Shown in pieces: positions 29,426 to 39,009 of a stretch of DNA of 64,000 bases (position 1 is the first letter of the stretch; every line of letters starts with the position of its first letter). The notes beneath the pieces are model-generated. The model was not told the origin of the DNA, did not search any database, and worked only from the letters and a program-made list of their open reading frames with translations. The stretch lies in NCBI GenBank assembly GCA_963675135.1, contig OY776121.1:59479265-59543264 (forward strand), in the 5' to 3' direction. Origin of the DNA: Galeopsis tetrahit (taxonomy: Eukaryota > Streptophyta > Magnoliopsida > Lamiales > Lamiaceae). The translations under genes were made by a program, and so were the position numbers.

Positions 29426-32131
29426 TCACAGAGTTCCATCATCCTGAGGAGCAATGCCATACTGAGCCCATACTCTCTTCTTTAGTTCCCAGATCTCCTT
29501 GTTGGTTCCTCTAGGGCCAGGCTTTAGCTTCTCCATCTTCATGATGTTGATAAACTCTTCCAGAATCTTTCCCTCATCAATTAAGTTCCCATTGAACTTA
29601 GGAGGCATGTACTGAATAGGACCAGGGGCCTTGAATTCGACTCTTGTCATCTCAGCTGCTGCAAACAGCTTTTGGTAGAGGTCCCTGTGGTTCTCAAACA
29701 TAAACTGGACAAAGACCTCATCCACACTCTCTCCAAGCCACTTACCAATGACATAAAAGTCATATACAAAACTTCTCTTGGCCTCCTCCCATGCATCATT
29801 CAGTGAGATTGGAACCCACTTATCATGGTGAGGGTACTGAGTGTCCCATCTTTGCAGCATTTGAGGTTTGAGTCTTCTGTAAGAAGCCCTTCTTCTTGGA
29901 GCTTTGAAGTTTGCCCTTCTTCCATCTCTTGCTTTGTTGGCCTCAACCAACTGATCCATTCTTTCTTTAGCTCTTAGAAGAGCTAGCTTCTCCTGTGTCT
30001 CTGGATCTTTCCCAAATCCTTCTTCAAATAACTTAGAAGGATCATCAGCAAGCTTGGGCATAACTACTTCAGGCTCTCTGTCCTGTACTTCCTCTTCAAC
30101 TTCTTCTTCTTCAATAGCAGGCATCTGGGCTGCTTTTTTCATTCTCTTGGATTTCCTTGCTGGAATAGATTCTTCAGATTGAAATTCTGAAGGCAAAGTC
30201 AGGCTGGTTGGGAATTCATTGAAGGCTTCCAATTCCTTCCTCTTTCTTTCAGATGACCTTGTCACCTTCCCCCTTACTTCAGCAACCTTTTCTTTGGGGT
30301 CAAGTCCAGCTGACTCACCACCAGGCCTTTGTTGCCTCCTTGCCTGACTCTCCATTGCTGACATCATGGACTCTTTGACAGCAATTTGAATCTGTTCTTC
30401 CTCAGTCAAGTCTTCAATGTTTATTGGGCCTTTGCCTTTCCCAATGTCTTCTACTGCCTCCTCCTCACTTTCAGGAACCTTCTCCTTTCCCTTGGATTCA
30501 CCAATCACCAAGGTTCCCTTTGCCCTTGCTCTCTCTCTTTCCCCCTTTTTGGCATTATCAAAACACTGGGGCTTCAAGTCACTCATAGTGACAGAGAGAT
30601 GTGAGTGAGAATGAGTGAGGGACTTCAACTCCTGCAGTAGGTAAACATTCTCATCATGAATGTTTTGCATTTTATCATCTGCCATGCTCAAAAAAGTGTG
30701 AACTGGCTTCATCTTTTGAGTAACAATTGCATCCAATGTGGCTTTCAGTGATTGATCAAGTTTGGCCTGAAGTTGTTCAGTGAGATTGGCCACAACTTGA
30801 TCAGACACTTTGGCCATGAGTTCAACAGTGAACTTTTCAGCAGCCTCTTTCACCATTGCAGCTTTTAATTCTTCTGCCTTCTTCCTCTGGGCTGCTGTCC
30901 TTTGCCTTAGAGCATCCTTGATTATCTTTCTCAAAGCTTTCACATTATTCTTATACATATCTTTGAGACCCTTCTGCTCTTTCTTCACAGATCTTGTGAA
31001 TTTTACCATAGCATCTTTGGCCTTTGTCACTTCAGTTGAAACTGTTTGCAGTCCAGTTTCAACTCCACATATCCTTGCATCCAATGTGGGCAGGATCACC
31101 TCTTCTGAGCCAGTTAGCCTCATCTCCACAGAGGCTAAAGTCTTTCCTTGGCCATCAAGAGTATCAATAGTTGCTGCATGTGCCTTACCAACCTCCTTGA
31201 CCAGTGTGTCCAACTTTTCTGACTGTTCTCCAATAATGGAAGCAGTTTGAGTAGAAATCTGAAAGTTAGCCTCAGTTGTGTTGGCTTGCTCAAAGTAAAT
31301 CTGGTTCAGTGTGGACACATTTGCTGAGACTGTTTCAAGGTCAGTGTCAGCAGCAACTGGTATATCTGTCAGGGAGGCATCTGCAAAAATTTGTTCAATT
31401 GTGACAGCAACAGAATCTGCAAAACTAAGAGTGTTAGTAAAGTCTCCCTCAACACCCTCATTCTTTTTATCTCCCATAGGGCCTGATACATCAGCACCCT
31501 CTCTCTCTTTTTCAACTATATTCTTTTCTTCTCTTTCTATTGATAATCTCACATTCTCTGGAGAATCAGGCCTCTTTTCACCAAGGGATTCATCAAGTTC
31601 AGATTTGACTTGAAGAATAGCCTGACTCTCATATTGGGCTGCACCCAACATTTCTACTTCATCTCCCTCTATGATTGGTGCACTCAGGGAACCTGTAATC
31701 ACACAATCCTCACCATCATCTCCCTCTGATTTTTTATCACTAATAGCCTTTTCAACTCCTTCTATTCCTAAACCTGACACCTCTATATCCTCAACAGGAT
31801 CCACAGAGGGCAGTTGTTGGGAGATCACAGTGCTTGGGCATCCCAAGGCCACTGAGTCATCCTGAATGACTAAAGGCTGGTCAATGTCCAACTGACCTGA
31901 CATTGATGAGGCTTTAGCCAAACCAGCTTCTCCCATGGAAGTCTCAACATTGTCAAGCTGTGCCTCAGGTTCAGAAGAACCATCCTTGGCCAATGCATCT
32001 TGGACTGAGTCACCATCTTTGGTCAACTCCTCTGAATGATCAGAGTCCTTTTCAGAATGATAAGTCAAGTAATGTACCTGAGCAGAGTTGAGGCCTGGAG
32101 GGTTGGGATTGGTGTTATCTAGGGCTGTCAA
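29426..32131 (-). CDS. Extra ORF of element C2, C-terminal part
   Basis: An open frame of 901 codons whose first few codons come from the inserted hAT. The genuine sequence starts at about 32119 with …NTNPNPPGLN, which continues …DDDDDNT at the other side of the hAT. Contents: acidic low-complexity N-terminus, a long predicted coiled coil (about 230-540), Lys/Arg/Glu-rich linkers including KRMKKAAQ, and a C-terminal ~150-residue region rich in W, F and Y that ends APQDDGTL. That end resembles the 803-1996 ORF of element A (PNPEEGTLQD). No known enzymatic motif, signal peptide or membrane helix is visible. A structural or nucleic-acid-related role in the particle is possible but is only inference. 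Confidence 0.75.
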   Translation of the reverse strand: MTALDNTNPNPPGLNSAQVHYLTYHSEKDSDHSEELTKDGDSVQDALAKDGSSEPEAQLDNVETSMGEAGLAKASSMSGQLDIDQPLVIQDDSVALGCPSTVISQQLPSVDPVEDIEVSGLGIEGVEKAISDKKSEGDDGEDCVITGSLSAPIIEGDEVEMLGAAQYESQAILQVKSELDESLGEKRPDSPENVRLSIEREEKNIVEKEREGADVSGPMGDKKNEGVEGDFTNTLSFADSVAVTIEQIFADASLTDIPVAADTDLETVSANVSTLNQIYFEQANTTEANFQISTQTASIIGEQSEKLDTLVKEVGKAHAATIDTLDGQGKTLASVEMRLTGSEEVILPTLDARICGVETGLQTVSTEVTKAKDAMVKFTRSVKKEQKGLKDMYKNNVKALRKIIKDALRQRTAAQRKKAEELKAAMVKEAAEKFTVELMAKVSDQVVANLTEQLQAKLDQSLKATLDAIVTQKMKPVHTFLSMADDKMQNIHDENVYLLQELKSLTHSHSHLSVTMSDLKPQCFDNAKKGERERARAKGTLVIGESKGKEKVPESEEEAVEDIGKGKGPINIEDLTEEEQIQIAVKESMMSAMESQARRQQRPGGESAGLDPKEKVAEVRGKVTRSSERKRKELEAFNEFPTSLTLPSEFQSEESIPARKSKRMKKAAQMPAIEEEEVEEEVQDREPEVVMPKLADDPSKLFEEGFGKDPETQEKLALLRAKERMDQLVEANKARDGRRANFKAPRRRASYRRLKPQMLQRWDTQYPHHDKWVPISLNDAWEEAKRSFVYDFYVIGKWLGESVDEVFVQFMFENHRDLYQKLFAAAEMTRVEFKAPGPIQYMPPKFNGNLIDEGKILEEFINIMKMEKLKPGPRGTNKEIWELKKRVWAQYGIAPQDDGTL

Positions 32132-33212
32132 ATGGGCCGGGCCGGGCTAGCCCGGCACCAGCCCACCGGGCCACACATTTTTATCGGGCCGGGCCGGCCT
32201 GGCCCGATTTCTACCGGGCCTGTATTTGTGAGGCCCAGCCTGGCCCTGGTCAGGCTGCCGGGCCGTCGGGCCAAAACAGCCCGTTTCTATTTTATAATTT
32301 ATTTTTTAAAAAATTCAATATTTGAGTGTTAAACTAAATTTATAAGCTGAATATGATTGAAATATACAAATCTAATGTGTACAAGTTCAAAAAAATTACA
32401 TAATAAAATGCTAAAAAATAAAAAAGGATTTTCAAAAGCAAAAAGTTTTCAACAGAAACTAATTAAAATCCACACAGCTTATTTTAAACGAGTTAAACAT
32501 ATTCCAGTTTGCCCAAATTCATAAAAACTCGTCACAAATTTCATTTAAAACCCTAAATCCCTTTATTCTAAAAATCACCGATTAACACAAAAAGAAAAAC
32601 CATCTCCCAAAGACCAGAACACATACCTGATATTTAGAAAAAAATATATAAATTGATAGTGGGTTCAGAGATGTTATCAATGAGTTACAAAAGTGTTTGA
32701 GTGTGCTTGGTAATATACATGGAGGCTGAGCCATAGAGATCGGAGGCGAGGACGGAGGGTAGAGATGGAGGTGTTGTGCGCCGCGCCGGTATGCGATTGC
32801 AAGACTGCGTCAGCGTGCGTAGGGGCGTGCTGCGCGAGCTGCTGCGTGGGCCGTGGAGGTGTGCCGTCCGACCGGTGAATGTGTGTAAGGCGCCGCTAAT
32901 GTTTCTTTCCTACGCTATAGGGTTTTTAATTTGGGGAAGAATTGGGTTGGGCCGTTTAGGACTAACGCCTGGGTTTCTGTCTCTCTAATATATAGGTTTA
33001 GAAAATTATATATAAAAAAAAAAAAAGAGAGAACCGGGCCAGCCCGAAAATCCGGGCCAAGCCCGGCCTGGGCCCGGTCGGCCCGACAGGCCATTTGGGC
33101 CGGGCCAAATCGGCCCGATTTTTTTTGGACCGCTATAAATCAGGCCCAGCCTGGCCTGTTTGTCGGGTAGGCCGGGCCGGCCCATCGGGCCGGGCTGATT
33201 TTGACACCCCTA
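32120..33212. mobile_element. Non-autonomous hAT element inside the extra ORF
   Basis: 1,093 bp flanked by the 8-bp duplication GTGTTATC (32112-32119 and 33213-33220), diagnostic for hAT transposons. The terminal inverted repeats are TAGGGCTGTCAAA and, at the right on the other strand, TAGGGGTGTCAAA. They are followed by GC-rich subterminal repeats built from GGGCCGGGCC and CGGCCCGA-like motifs. There is no transposase. Element plus one TSD copy is 1,101 bp, a multiple of three, and the host ORF is in the same frame on both sides. Confidence 0.9.
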
Positions 33213-35224
33213 GTGTTATCATCATCATCATCAGATGGACTATCAGGGTGCCTGAGTCCTTGTGCAATTCTTTCTTTCTCAGCTTGCACCTTCTCTGAGA
33301 CAATTGTGCAAAACAGGGCCTCAGTGGTTAACACACTGGATTCCTTCACATTTGCAAAGTTTAAGAGCCTGTTCTCTTCAACTTGCCACCAGCTTGCCCC
33401 TTTGTCCTGAATAGCTTGAGCTATTTCCACCATAGTTCTATCCTTGATCTCAACAAGAGCTCTGAGATCATAGAACTGTTGCTGCAGTCTAGGATAGTCC
33501 TTCAACCCTGGGTAAAGTGCATCCACATTAGCCTTGGCAATCTGCCTTAGCATCCCCTCATAAGTGTATTCTTCACCACTTTCATCTTCAGAGGAGTTGG
33601 CTTGGGATTCAGGAGGGTTGGTTTGGGATTCAGGAAGGTTGGGTTCAGAAGGGTTAGAGCTTAAAGCAAGTTGGGATTCAGGTGCTTTTGAGAGCAATGT
33701 GCCTGAAGAGGTAATTGGAATGGCTGGAATGGGTGGGAGAGCAACTTGATCACCTTCTTGAAGAACAGTTTTAAGAAGCTTGGTATAGGAAAGAAGTCTT
33801 GGATCAAGTGGGAAAAAAGGTCTATCCTCAAGATTAACCAAATCTGCCAGCACATCAATTCCTGATCTATCAGGGGCACCTTCACGGGAGTAAACCTTCT
33901 TGGCCATGATTGGGGCATCTTCAGGAGTCTTGCACTCCTCTTCTTCAAGCCTTGATGGGGATATTCTTTCTGATTGAATATCAGGGGAGTTGGCTTCAGG
34001 GCTGTTGGGCTTTGATTTGGATTTGGAGTTAGATCTGCTAGCTTGCCTGATCTCCCTGAAAAATTCTTTCTTCCTTATCTCCTCCTCCATCAGTCTTTGC
34101 TTCTCAGAGGTTTTGATGATTCTTTTTCTTCTTTCTGATCTTGTTGGCAGGTCAAGATCTCTGAATTCAGTTACACTTTCAGTCTGTAAGGGGACAACCT
34201 CTCTGACTTCCACACTTTCTTCAGGAAGGTTGACACCTTCTTCAGCAACCTTCTCAATTTCTTCAGAGGTGGCTCCTCCACTTCTTGACAGGCTTTCAGG
34301 GGAAGATTCACTCAAAATCTTCTTCATCTTCTTAATTTTTGGCTGAGTTTTTGATGGTTGAGCTTTCCTCTTTCTTGGAGAGGCTCTTGTGACTGGGGCA
34401 ATTGCAACAACTTTTGTGGAGGCAGCCTCCTGCTTTCTCTTCTCTGTCTTAGAAGACATTTTTCTAAACATCACCTTTTGTGCAGGAAAAGGCTTTGGCT
34501 TTGCTTGTAGATGAGTGTAATGAGCAAATCTTTCCAAGAGCAGGCTGGCTCTTGTGCAGAACTGGAGTTTTCCATCAACTACCACCTTGTGGTGTTTCAC
34601 CTCTTTGAACTTGTATTTCTCATTCATCATCTTGTCCAAAATAAAACTTTTCCAATCAAATTTGACTCTTTTTTCAGCAGAGTCAATCACAGCAGCCATT
34701 ACCCTGAGCTTTGGCATGCTGATTTGTTCAACACTCCCAGAGTGACTTAACAAACTTTTCACCACACAATCAAATAAGTGCCTATAAACAGGTTTTAAAG
34801 TGTTTTTGTTCTGAGCACTAACAAGCTTTTTGGGTGTAAGCAGCCATGGAAAGTAGAACTCCTGATCAACTCCTTCCTTGTATGATTCAGGATTTTGGCC
34901 TTCTGAGGGTAGCCCAAAGCTAGCTTCTAAATCCTCTGCAGTGAAGATGATTGTGTGTTGACTTTCTTCTTCTTCATCTTCCTCAGCATATGTGAGCTTA
35001 GTGCACACATCACCCTTCTTGCCCTTCCATTTTAGATGGGCAAAGAATTCTGCCATAAATGGAATCAGGCATGAGTCAGGCTTGGTGCCAAGAAACTTTT
35101 CCAGGCCTGCTTCCCTAAGCCAATGGAGTACTGGCTCAACCTCCTTGTCTAGGCTGTCAAAGGCAACCAGCTTTTCAAACCATAAGGAGTTTGGGTTACT
35201 GAGATAAGAGAAATCAATGTCCAA
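33140..35224 (-). CDS. Extra ORF of element C2, N-terminal part
   Basis: An open frame of 694 codons. The last ~24 codons are read-through into the hAT, so genuine sequence ends near 33213. Without the hAT it joins 29426-32119 in frame to give about 1,565 residues. Residues ~30-120 (EPVLHWLREAGLEKF, MAEFFAHLKWKG, FTAEDLEASFGLPSEG) fit the same N-terminal pattern as the ORFs at 2012-4576 and 12812-13545 (putative plant transposon protein domain). The rest is charged and Ser/Pro/Glu-rich. It starts 395 bp after pol. It is the largest ORF of the element and, apart from the hAT, undamaged. Confidence 0.75.
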   Translation of the reverse strand: MDIDFSYLSNPNSLWFEKLVAFDSLDKEVEPVLHWLREAGLEKFLGTKPDSCLIPFMAEFFAHLKWKGKKGDVCTKLTYAEEDEEEESQHTIIFTAEDLEASFGLPSEGQNPESYKEGVDQEFYFPWLLTPKKLVSAQNKNTLKPVYRHLFDCVVKSLLSHSGSVEQISMPKLRVMAAVIDSAEKRVKFDWKSFILDKMMNEKYKFKEVKHHKVVVDGKLQFCTRASLLLERFAHYTHLQAKPKPFPAQKVMFRKMSSKTEKRKQEAASTKVVAIAPVTRASPRKRKAQPSKTQPKIKKMKKILSESSPESLSRSGGATSEEIEKVAEEGVNLPEESVEVREVVPLQTESVTEFRDLDLPTRSERRKRIIKTSEKQRLMEEEIRKKEFFREIRQASRSNSKSKSKPNSPEANSPDIQSERISPSRLEEEECKTPEDAPIMAKKVYSREGAPDRSGIDVLADLVNLEDRPFFPLDPRLLSYTKLLKTVLQEGDQVALPPIPAIPITSSGTLLSKAPESQLALSSNPSEPNLPESQTNPPESQANSSEDESGEEYTYEGMLRQIAKANVDALYPGLKDYPRLQQQFYDLRALVEIKDRTMVEIAQAIQDKGASWWQVEENRLLNFANVKESSVLTTEALFCTIVSEKVQAEKERIAQGLRHPDSPSDDDDDNTRGVKISPARWAGPAYPTNRPGWA

Positions 35225-35619
35225 GGAGGAATCACTGAAATCTACAAGTTCTTCTCTCTTAAGGGGGAAAGATTTTCATAGTACACGCCATCCTAAAAAT
35301 GGCCTACTCTAGGATCAAGAATTCTTTTAAATGTCTAATCAATGCCAAAAATAGCAAAAATTATCTGATTAACTCTGACAAACATCCTGAGATGTGCTTT
35401 GATTTCTGTGAAGGTCAAATTGCCTGATTAGCTTGCCTGAGTGGGTCCCAACATTGCTGACTGGGTCCCACTTGGACAAGGCTCCTGACCAACATTGCTG
35501 AACATCATAGGGACAACTTTGCTGAGTTTCCCTGTTTGGCTGACTGCTTCAGTGAGGTTAGTCAACTTTGCTGAAATTCATTTTTAATGAATTTCCCCCT
35601 TCTTATGAGCTTCCTTCCT
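35225..35619 (-). other. Spacer between pol and extra ORF, element C2
   Basis: 395 bp without coding sequence. On the minus strand an extra polypurine tract AAGAAGGGGGAAAT (about 35590-35603) lies about 16 bp beyond the pol stop, nearly identical to the genuine PPT. The element has an internal copy of the priming tract just as element A does. Confidence 0.6.
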
Positions 35620-37050
35620 TCATTTCTCCATCTTGCCTGGATCAAGTAAGCCCAATTCAGCTGATAATTCTAAGAACCTTGCTTCAGCCAATGGTTTAGT
35701 CAAGATATCAGCTTTTTGCTTATCAGTGTGGATTTTGACAAGCTTATATCTTTCTTTTCCACATGATCCCTTATGAAGTGATGCTTTATATCCACATGCT
35801 TGCATCTGGTGTGGAGCACTGGATTCTGTGAGATAGCAATTGCACTATTGTTGTCACAGAATATTGGCACTTCATTTGAGATTACTTTGTAATCTCTCAA
35901 TTGTTGCCTGAGCCAAAGTATCTGAGCACAACAACTTCCAGCTGCTACATACTCAGCTTCAGTTGTTGAAGTTGCAACTGTATTTTGCTTCTTGGAGAAC
36001 CATGAGATAAGCTTGCTGCCCAAGAATTGACAAGTTCCTGAGGTGGATTTTCTGTCAATTCTGCATCCTCCATAGTCTGCATCTGAATATCCAGTGAGCT
36101 CAATGTTGTCATCAGCTGGATACCATAATCCAAGATTCTCAGATCCCTTGAGATATCTTAGAATTCTCTTGGCAGCATCAAGATGGCTCTTCTTTGGATT
36201 AGCTTGAAATCTTGCACATACTCCAACTGCAAAGGTGATATCAGGTCTGCTTGCAGTGAGATATAGCAAGGATCCTATGATTCCCCTGTAATTAGTGGAG
36301 TTTGTTGACTCTCCACTTTCATCAGGATCCATTTTCCAGTTAGTATTCATAGGAATTCTGACTGGCTTGCTTGTAGCACATCCAAATTTCTTGATCATGT
36401 CTCTTGTATACTTGGCCTGATTGATGAATATTCCCTTCTTTGATTGAGTGACTTGAAGTCCTAAGAAGAAATTCATCAATCCCATCATGGACATCTCAAA
36501 TTTGCTTTGCATGAGTTTGGAGAACTTCTCACATAACTTCTCATTTGGAGATCCAAATATAAAGTCATCCACATAGATTTGGACTAACAAAATATCATCT
36601 CCTTCACAGATTCTAAACAAGGTTCTGTCAACAGTGCCTTTGACAAAGCCATGATCTAGAAGGAACTGTGATAAGGTGTCATACCAAGCTCTTGGAGCTT
36701 GCTTTAAGCCATAGAGAGCTTTCTTCAATCTGTACACCTTGTCTCCTTCTTCAAAACCTGGGGGCTATTCCACATATACTTCTTCTTTGAGCACCCCATT
36801 GAGAAATGCACTCTTCACATCCATTTGATACACCTTGAATCTCTTGTGAGCTGCATATGCTAGGAAGAGTCTGATCAAGTCTGGCCACTGGAGCAAAAGT
36901 CTCATCATAATCAATCCCTTCAGATTGACAATATCCTTTGGCCACCAGTCTTGCTTTGTTTCTCACAATGATGTCATTTTCATTTTTCTTGTTTTTGAAC
37001 ACCCATTTAGTTCCAATGACATCTTGATGAGTTGGCCTGTCTACCAGCTC
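35620..37050 (-). pseudogene. Pol of element C2, RT and RNase H part (frameshifts and stops)
   Basis: Continuation of pol after the first stop. Segment 36751-37002 carries the RT start (MFKNKKNENDIIVRNKARLV). A deletion of a few bases near 36880 (ARL-DQTLPS where relatives have ARLEAIRLF) breaks the frame. A TAG at about 36764 replaces Gln of VEQPPGF. Segment 35700-36737 encodes the RT with YVDD (QIYVDDFIFGSPN) and RNase H (YSDADYGGCRIDRKSTSG, TTEAEYVAAG). A one-base deletion near 35745 moves the last part (KADILTKPLAEARF) to the frame of 35620-35805. Catalytic residues remain, but the polyprotein cannot be made. Confidence 0.9.
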
Positions 37051-39009
37051 TCAAACTTCATTTCTGGTAAACTGATTCAGCTCTTCTTGCATGGCTATGA
37101 TCCAGTTGGTGTCTTGTAGTGCTTCCTCAATGTCTTTAGGTTCCTGTTCTGAAAGAAAACAACAAAACAGAGCACTTTCTCCATGAAATCTTCTAGTTTT
37201 GATCCCTTCACTTGGATTACCAAGTATCAGGCTAGATGGGTGGTCTTGCAACCAAGTCCTTCTAGTCCTGATCCTTTCAGGAGGATTGTCCTCATCTGAA
37301 GTTGGATCACTAGATTCATTAAATTCAGGAAAGTTAATTGAAGGATCAAGTTCAGGATCATATTCAGGGGTGTTGTCCTCATTGTCAGATAAGTTGACAT
37401 TTTCATTGGTTCCCCCTTGAATAGTGGATCCATTAACTACCTCAGCATTGCCTGCTTCTTCATTGGTAGTTGTTACCTGGTTTTGAACTGGGATGGGGTC
37501 AGTCAGTTCGATTTCTCCTTCAGGTTGGTTGTCTACTGGTTGATTGCTATCAGGTAGGTTGTCCAGTTCTTGATTTTCATGAAGTTCAGGCTGGGCAACA
37601 TCCACAAACACTGTTTCCTTGCTTTGAAGCCTTAATCTGGTTGTTCTTTGTGTTATCTCATCAATATTCAGGTTTCTATCCCTGAACTCATTAACAGATT
37701 CATCAAACACAACATGAGGTGTTTCTTCCACAATAAGAGTTTTGCAATTGTAAACTCTGTAAGCCTTGCTGATTTGTGAATATCCAACAAATATTCCTTC
37801 ATCAGCTTTGCTATCAAAAGCTTTCAATTGCTCTTTCCCATTATTATGGATGAAACACTTACAACCAAATATGTGAAAATAGGCAACAGTGGGCAATCTA
37901 CCTTTCCATATTTGATATGGGGTTTTACCTTGTCCTTTGGTGATTAAGGACCTGTTTTGAGTGTGACATGCAGTGCTAATGGCTTCAGCCCAGAACCTTT
38001 TAGGCAATTTGGATTCAGCAATCAAGGTTCTAGCTGCCTCCTTCAAGGTCCTGTTCCTTCTTTCAGCAACCCCATTTTGTTGAGGTGTTCTTGCTGCTGA
38101 AGTTTCATGAGTGATGCCATTCTTGTTGCAATACTCATTGATGTATGAGTTTATGAATTCAGTGCCTTTGTCAGATCTGATCTTGACAATGCTTAGGCCC
38201 TTTTCATTGCTCAATCTCATCATCAATTCAGGTAGCTTGACTTGGGTCTCCTTTTTGTTCAGCAAGAATATTACCCAAGTGTACCTGGAAAAATCATCAA
38301 CAACAACTAAAGCATATTTTCTTCCATTTATACTTACTGGGATTATTGGTCCAAATAAATCCATATGCAGTAGTTGAAGAACTCTCTCAGTTGAGATGAC
38401 AGGTTTTCCTTTGAATGAGGCTTTGATCTGCTTTCCTTCCTGACATGGCTGGCATATGTGTTCTTTGGTGAACACTTGATTTGGCAGCCCTTTAACTAGA
38501 GAGTTTCTTGCAATCTTGTTGATGGTTTTGAAGTTCAGGTGATTCAATCTCTTGTGCCATAGCCAGCTTTGCTCATTTGTGCTTTTGGCAACAAGACAAA
38601 TTGCTTCAGGGGTTTTGCTCCAATCTGCAAAATAGACATTTCCCTTTCTCACCCCTGTTAGTAGCACCTGTTGTGTTGATTTGTTTTTGACGGTACATTC
38701 ATTTGGTGCAAATTCAACACAGTATCCTTTATCACAAATTTGACTTATAGACAGCAGGTTATATTTTAGGCCTAGGACATATGAGACATCAGTAATTTTA
38801 ACACTACCAATGTTTAATGTACCATAGCCTCTTGTGATTCCTTGAGAGCTGTCTCCAAAGGTTACTGAAGGACCATCTTTTTCTATGAAGTCTGAGAGAA
38901 GCTCCTTGTTTCCAGTCATGTGCCTTGAACATCCACTGTCCAGGTACCATGCTGTTTTCTTGTTGATGCTTCTCTTCTTTTTGGGGTCCTTGCAGCCCTG
39001 CAAAGTCAA
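37051..39009 (-). pseudogene. Pol of element C2, protease and integrase part
   Basis: 652 open codons: protease (AWYLDSGCSRHMTG, Asp24), zinc site (LWHKRLNHLNF…CQPCQEGKQ), integrase core (LLHMDLFGP, IRSDKGTEF, NGVAERRNRTL) and linker. It ends at TGA 37051 at a Trp position (NEV-stop-ELVDRP), a TGG to TGA change, and continues in frame beyond. Its start overlaps the gag stop in the -1 frame (TTGA at 39006-39009). Element A has ATGA at the equivalent position, so the ancestral start was probably ATG. Confidence 0.88.
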
